The notes beneath the pieces were generated by a model. That model had not been told where the DNA came from, ran no database searches, and was given only the letters and a program-made list of their open reading frames with translations. A program made the position numbers and the translations under genes. Of a stretch of 8,887 nt of DNA, positions 7,723-8,887 are shown piece after piece (within the stretch, counting starts at the first letter, position 1; every line of letters starts with the position of its first letter). The stretch is from Victivallales bacterium (GTDB lineage: Bacteria > Verrucomicrobiota > Lentisphaeria > Oligosphaerales > Lenti-02): contig JABGQJ010000290.1 in assembly GCA_018648945.1 (NCBI GenBank), positions 1 to 8,887 on the forward strand. The letters are read 5' to 3'.

Positions 7723-7736
7723 TCGCATGTCGCATG
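7723..7736. repeat. Tandem heptamer TCGCATG x2
   Basis: Two perfect, directly adjacent copies of TCGCATG at 7723-7729 and 7730-7736. The second copy covers the place where the -35 hexamer would sit for the -10 at 7752-7757. It may be a regulator site; with only two copies chance is not excluded. Confidence 0.45.
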
Positions 7737-7748
7737 GCCACGGGGGCT

Positions 7749-7757
7749 TGCTATATT
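7749..7757 (+). promoter_or_regulatory. Extended -10 promoter of the aminotransferase gene
   Basis: TGCTATATT has the TGn extension followed by TATATT, a 5/6 match to TATAAT. The matching -35 position (7729-7734, GTCGCA) is poor at 3/6, as extended -10 promoters tolerate. Transcription would begin near 7764, giving a leader of about 50 nt. Confidence 0.5.
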
Positions 7758-7800
7758 CGGACATATCGTGGAAAGTCCGGGCAAGGCAGCGTCAACCCGC

Positions 7801-7805
7801 AAGGA
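7801..7805 (+). promoter_or_regulatory. Ribosome binding site of the aminotransferase gene
   Basis: AAGGA, 8 nt before the ATG at 7814. It is the clearest Shine-Dalgarno sequence in the window and fixes the start of the truncated gene. Confidence 0.7.
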
Positions 7806-7813
7806 ATCACAGC

Positions 7814-8887
7814 ATGGGCACCTACAACCCCGCTCCCTATCAACTCGACCTGAACGAATGGCCGAACATGGTTTGCCCCCCGCCGGGCCCCAAGTCCACG
7901 GCCTTGCACGAGCGTTGCTGCACGTATTTCAAGGGGCTCAGCGGGCAGGTGAAGCTGTTCCCCGTGGCGTTCGAGGAGGGCAGTGGCTGCACGCTGACCG
8001 ATGTGGACGGCAACAAGTACATCGACTTCTCCAGCGGGATCTACGTGACGACTCTGGGGCACTGTCACCCGAAGGTGACCGAGGCCGTGCAGAAATACGC
8101 CGCCAAGCTGATGAATTGCCATGATTTCACCACCGAGATCAAGACCCGGCTGGTGGAGAAGATGGCGCAATGCCTTCCCGGGGACCTGAAGGGCTTCCAG
8201 TTCTACGACTGTGGCACGGCGGCGGTCGAGGCCGGTTTGCGGGTGTGTCGCGCGGCCACGGGCAAGCATGAGTTCGTCTCTGCCTTCTACGACTTCCATG
8301 GCAAGACCTATGGCGCGGTCTCCTTGGCCCACATCCGCTCGGATGTCTACGGTCCGACCCGCGCGCCGGGGTTCCACATGGTTCCTCGCCCGAATCCGTA
8401 CCGTCCGCACTGGACGAAGTGCGACGGCACGATCGATACCGACAAGTACATCGAGTTCTACGAGGAATACCTCGACCGGGGCACGGCGCACCAAGTGGCC
8501 GCCTTTGTGCTGGAGCCGATCCAGGGCTGGGGGGGCAGCGTGATGCCGCCGGACGACTTCTTCCCGAAACTGCGGAAGCTGTGCGACGAGCAGGACATCC
8601 TGCTCTTCGCGGACGAGGTCCTGACCAGCATGGGCCGCACCGGCAAGTTCCTGTGCATGGAGCATTGGGATGTGCTGCCGGATGTGGTGACGCTGGGCAA
8701 GGGGTTTGGCAATGGCTTCCCCGTGACCGCAGTGGCGGTGCGCGAGAAGCATATGGAGAGCTTCGAGTCCATCTCGGCGTCGAGCAGCTACGGCGGCAAC
8801 CCAATGGCTTCGGCAGCGGCTCTGGCTTGCTTCGAGGTGATCGAGGAAGAGGGACTGCTGGAGCACGCCGACGAACTGGAGAAACTC
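7814..8887 (+). CDS. Class III PLP-dependent aminotransferase (partial, 3' end missing)
   Basis: The first 358 codons of a class III (fold type I) PLP aminotransferase; such enzymes are usually 420-450 residues, so roughly the last fifth lies beyond the window. Family landmarks appear in order: GHCHPKVTEAV, the phosphate-binding loop DCGTAAVEAGLRVCRAATG (residues 132-150), SAFYDFHGKTYGAVS, EPIQGWGG, Asp267 in LLFADEVLTSMGRTGKF (pairs with the pyridine nitrogen), Lys296 in VTLGKGFGNGFP (Schiff base to PLP), and SYGGNPMASAAA. The family moves amino groups between omega- or alpha-amino donors and a keto acid (4-aminobutyrate, ornithine and similar). The exact substrate cannot be set: the loop has Cys-Gly-Thr-Ala where Ser-Gly-Thr-Glu is usual, and QGWGG replaces the QGEGG of GABA and ornithine enzymes. 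There is no signal peptide, so it is cytoplasmic. It is divergent from the DUF5722 gene with its own promoter. Confidence 0.9.
   Translation, partial: MGTYNPAPYQLDLNEWPNMVCPPPGPKSTALHERCCTYFKGLSGQVKLFPVAFEEGSGCTLTDVDGNKYIDFSSGIYVTTLGHCHPKVTEAVQKYAAKLMNCHDFTTEIKTRLVEKMAQCLPGDLKGFQFYDCGTAAVEAGLRVCRAATGKHEFVSAFYDFHGKTYGAVSLAHIRSDVYGPTRAPGFHMVPRPNPYRPHWTKCDGTIDTDKYIEFYEEYLDRGTAHQVAAFVLEPIQGWGGSVMPPDDFFPKLRKLCDEQDILLFADEVLTSMGRTGKFLCMEHWDVLPDVVTLGKGFGNGFPVTAVAVREKHMESFESISASSSYGGNPMASAAALACFEVIEEEGLLEHADELEKL

Larger units (their letters stand above)
7638..7813. promoter_or_regulatory. Divergent intergenic region, DUF5722 / aminotransferase
   Basis: These 176 bp lie between two divergent genes and should carry both promoters. 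The plus strand has a good extended -10 (7749-7757). For the minus strand the only candidate is TTGCAC (7711 down to 7706) with a 17-bp spacer to TCCATT (7688 down to 7683), which is weak at the -10. A CGGAC/GTCCG pair (7758-7762 and 7775-7779) could form a small hairpin in the aminotransferase leader. Confidence 0.5.

Noticed and set aside
7770..7782. GGAAAGTCCGGGC, which resembles a conserved stretch of bacterial RNase P RNA
   Set aside because: Only this 13-mer matches. The flanking bases do not continue the RNase P pattern and the aminotransferase ATG follows 31 nt later, so there is no room for the RNA.
5511..7853. Two plus-strand open frames (357 and 417 codons) opposite the DUF5722 gene
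   Set aside because: The minus strand encodes a signal peptide and conserved glycosidase-like motifs. The plus products are Gly/Val/Leu-rich shadows, and the second would overrun the aminotransferase start.

Overview
The window is GC-rich and gene-dense. It holds five protein-coding genes, one of them cut by the right edge. There are no RNA genes, insertion sequences or CRISPR arrays that I can see. The gene set suggests a polysaccharide-degrading bacterium of the Planctomycetes-Verrucomicrobia-Lentisphaerae (PVC) group: an exported C39-like cysteine peptidase, an atypical GH31, a GH144-like glucanase and a DUF5722 protein. The phylum is an inference from family content, not something the sequence proves. 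Start sites are supported by Shine-Dalgarno-like AGGA/GGAG tracts 5-8 nt upstream.

Layout. Positions 1-180 hold no gene I can support. Minus strand 181-1398 encodes a secreted papain-fold (C39-like) peptidase. A 93-bp divergent intergenic region (1399-1491) separates it from a plus-strand pair only 30 bp apart: a GH31-like hydrolase (1492-3588), with no signal peptide, and an exported multidomain GH144-like glucanase (3619-5583). The glucanase converges on, and overlaps by 4 bp, a minus-strand exported DUF5722 protein (5580-7637). The two stop codons share one CTAG palindrome. A 176-bp divergent intergenic region (7638-7813) then leads to a plus-strand class III PLP aminotransferase that runs off the right edge at 8887.

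How the genes may work together. The glucanase and the DUF5722 protein both carry signal peptides, so they would act outside the cytoplasm, while the GH31 looks cytoplasmic. This fits cleavage of a glucan or glycan outside and trimming of fragments inside, but the substrate cannot be read from sequence. The DUF5722 protein shows the residue layout of a clan GH-A glycosidase: Asn-Glu late in the middle of the barrel, His-x-Tyr, then a second Glu. It is the best candidate here for a poorly described enzyme. The peptidase and the aminotransferase have no obvious link to the glycan genes.
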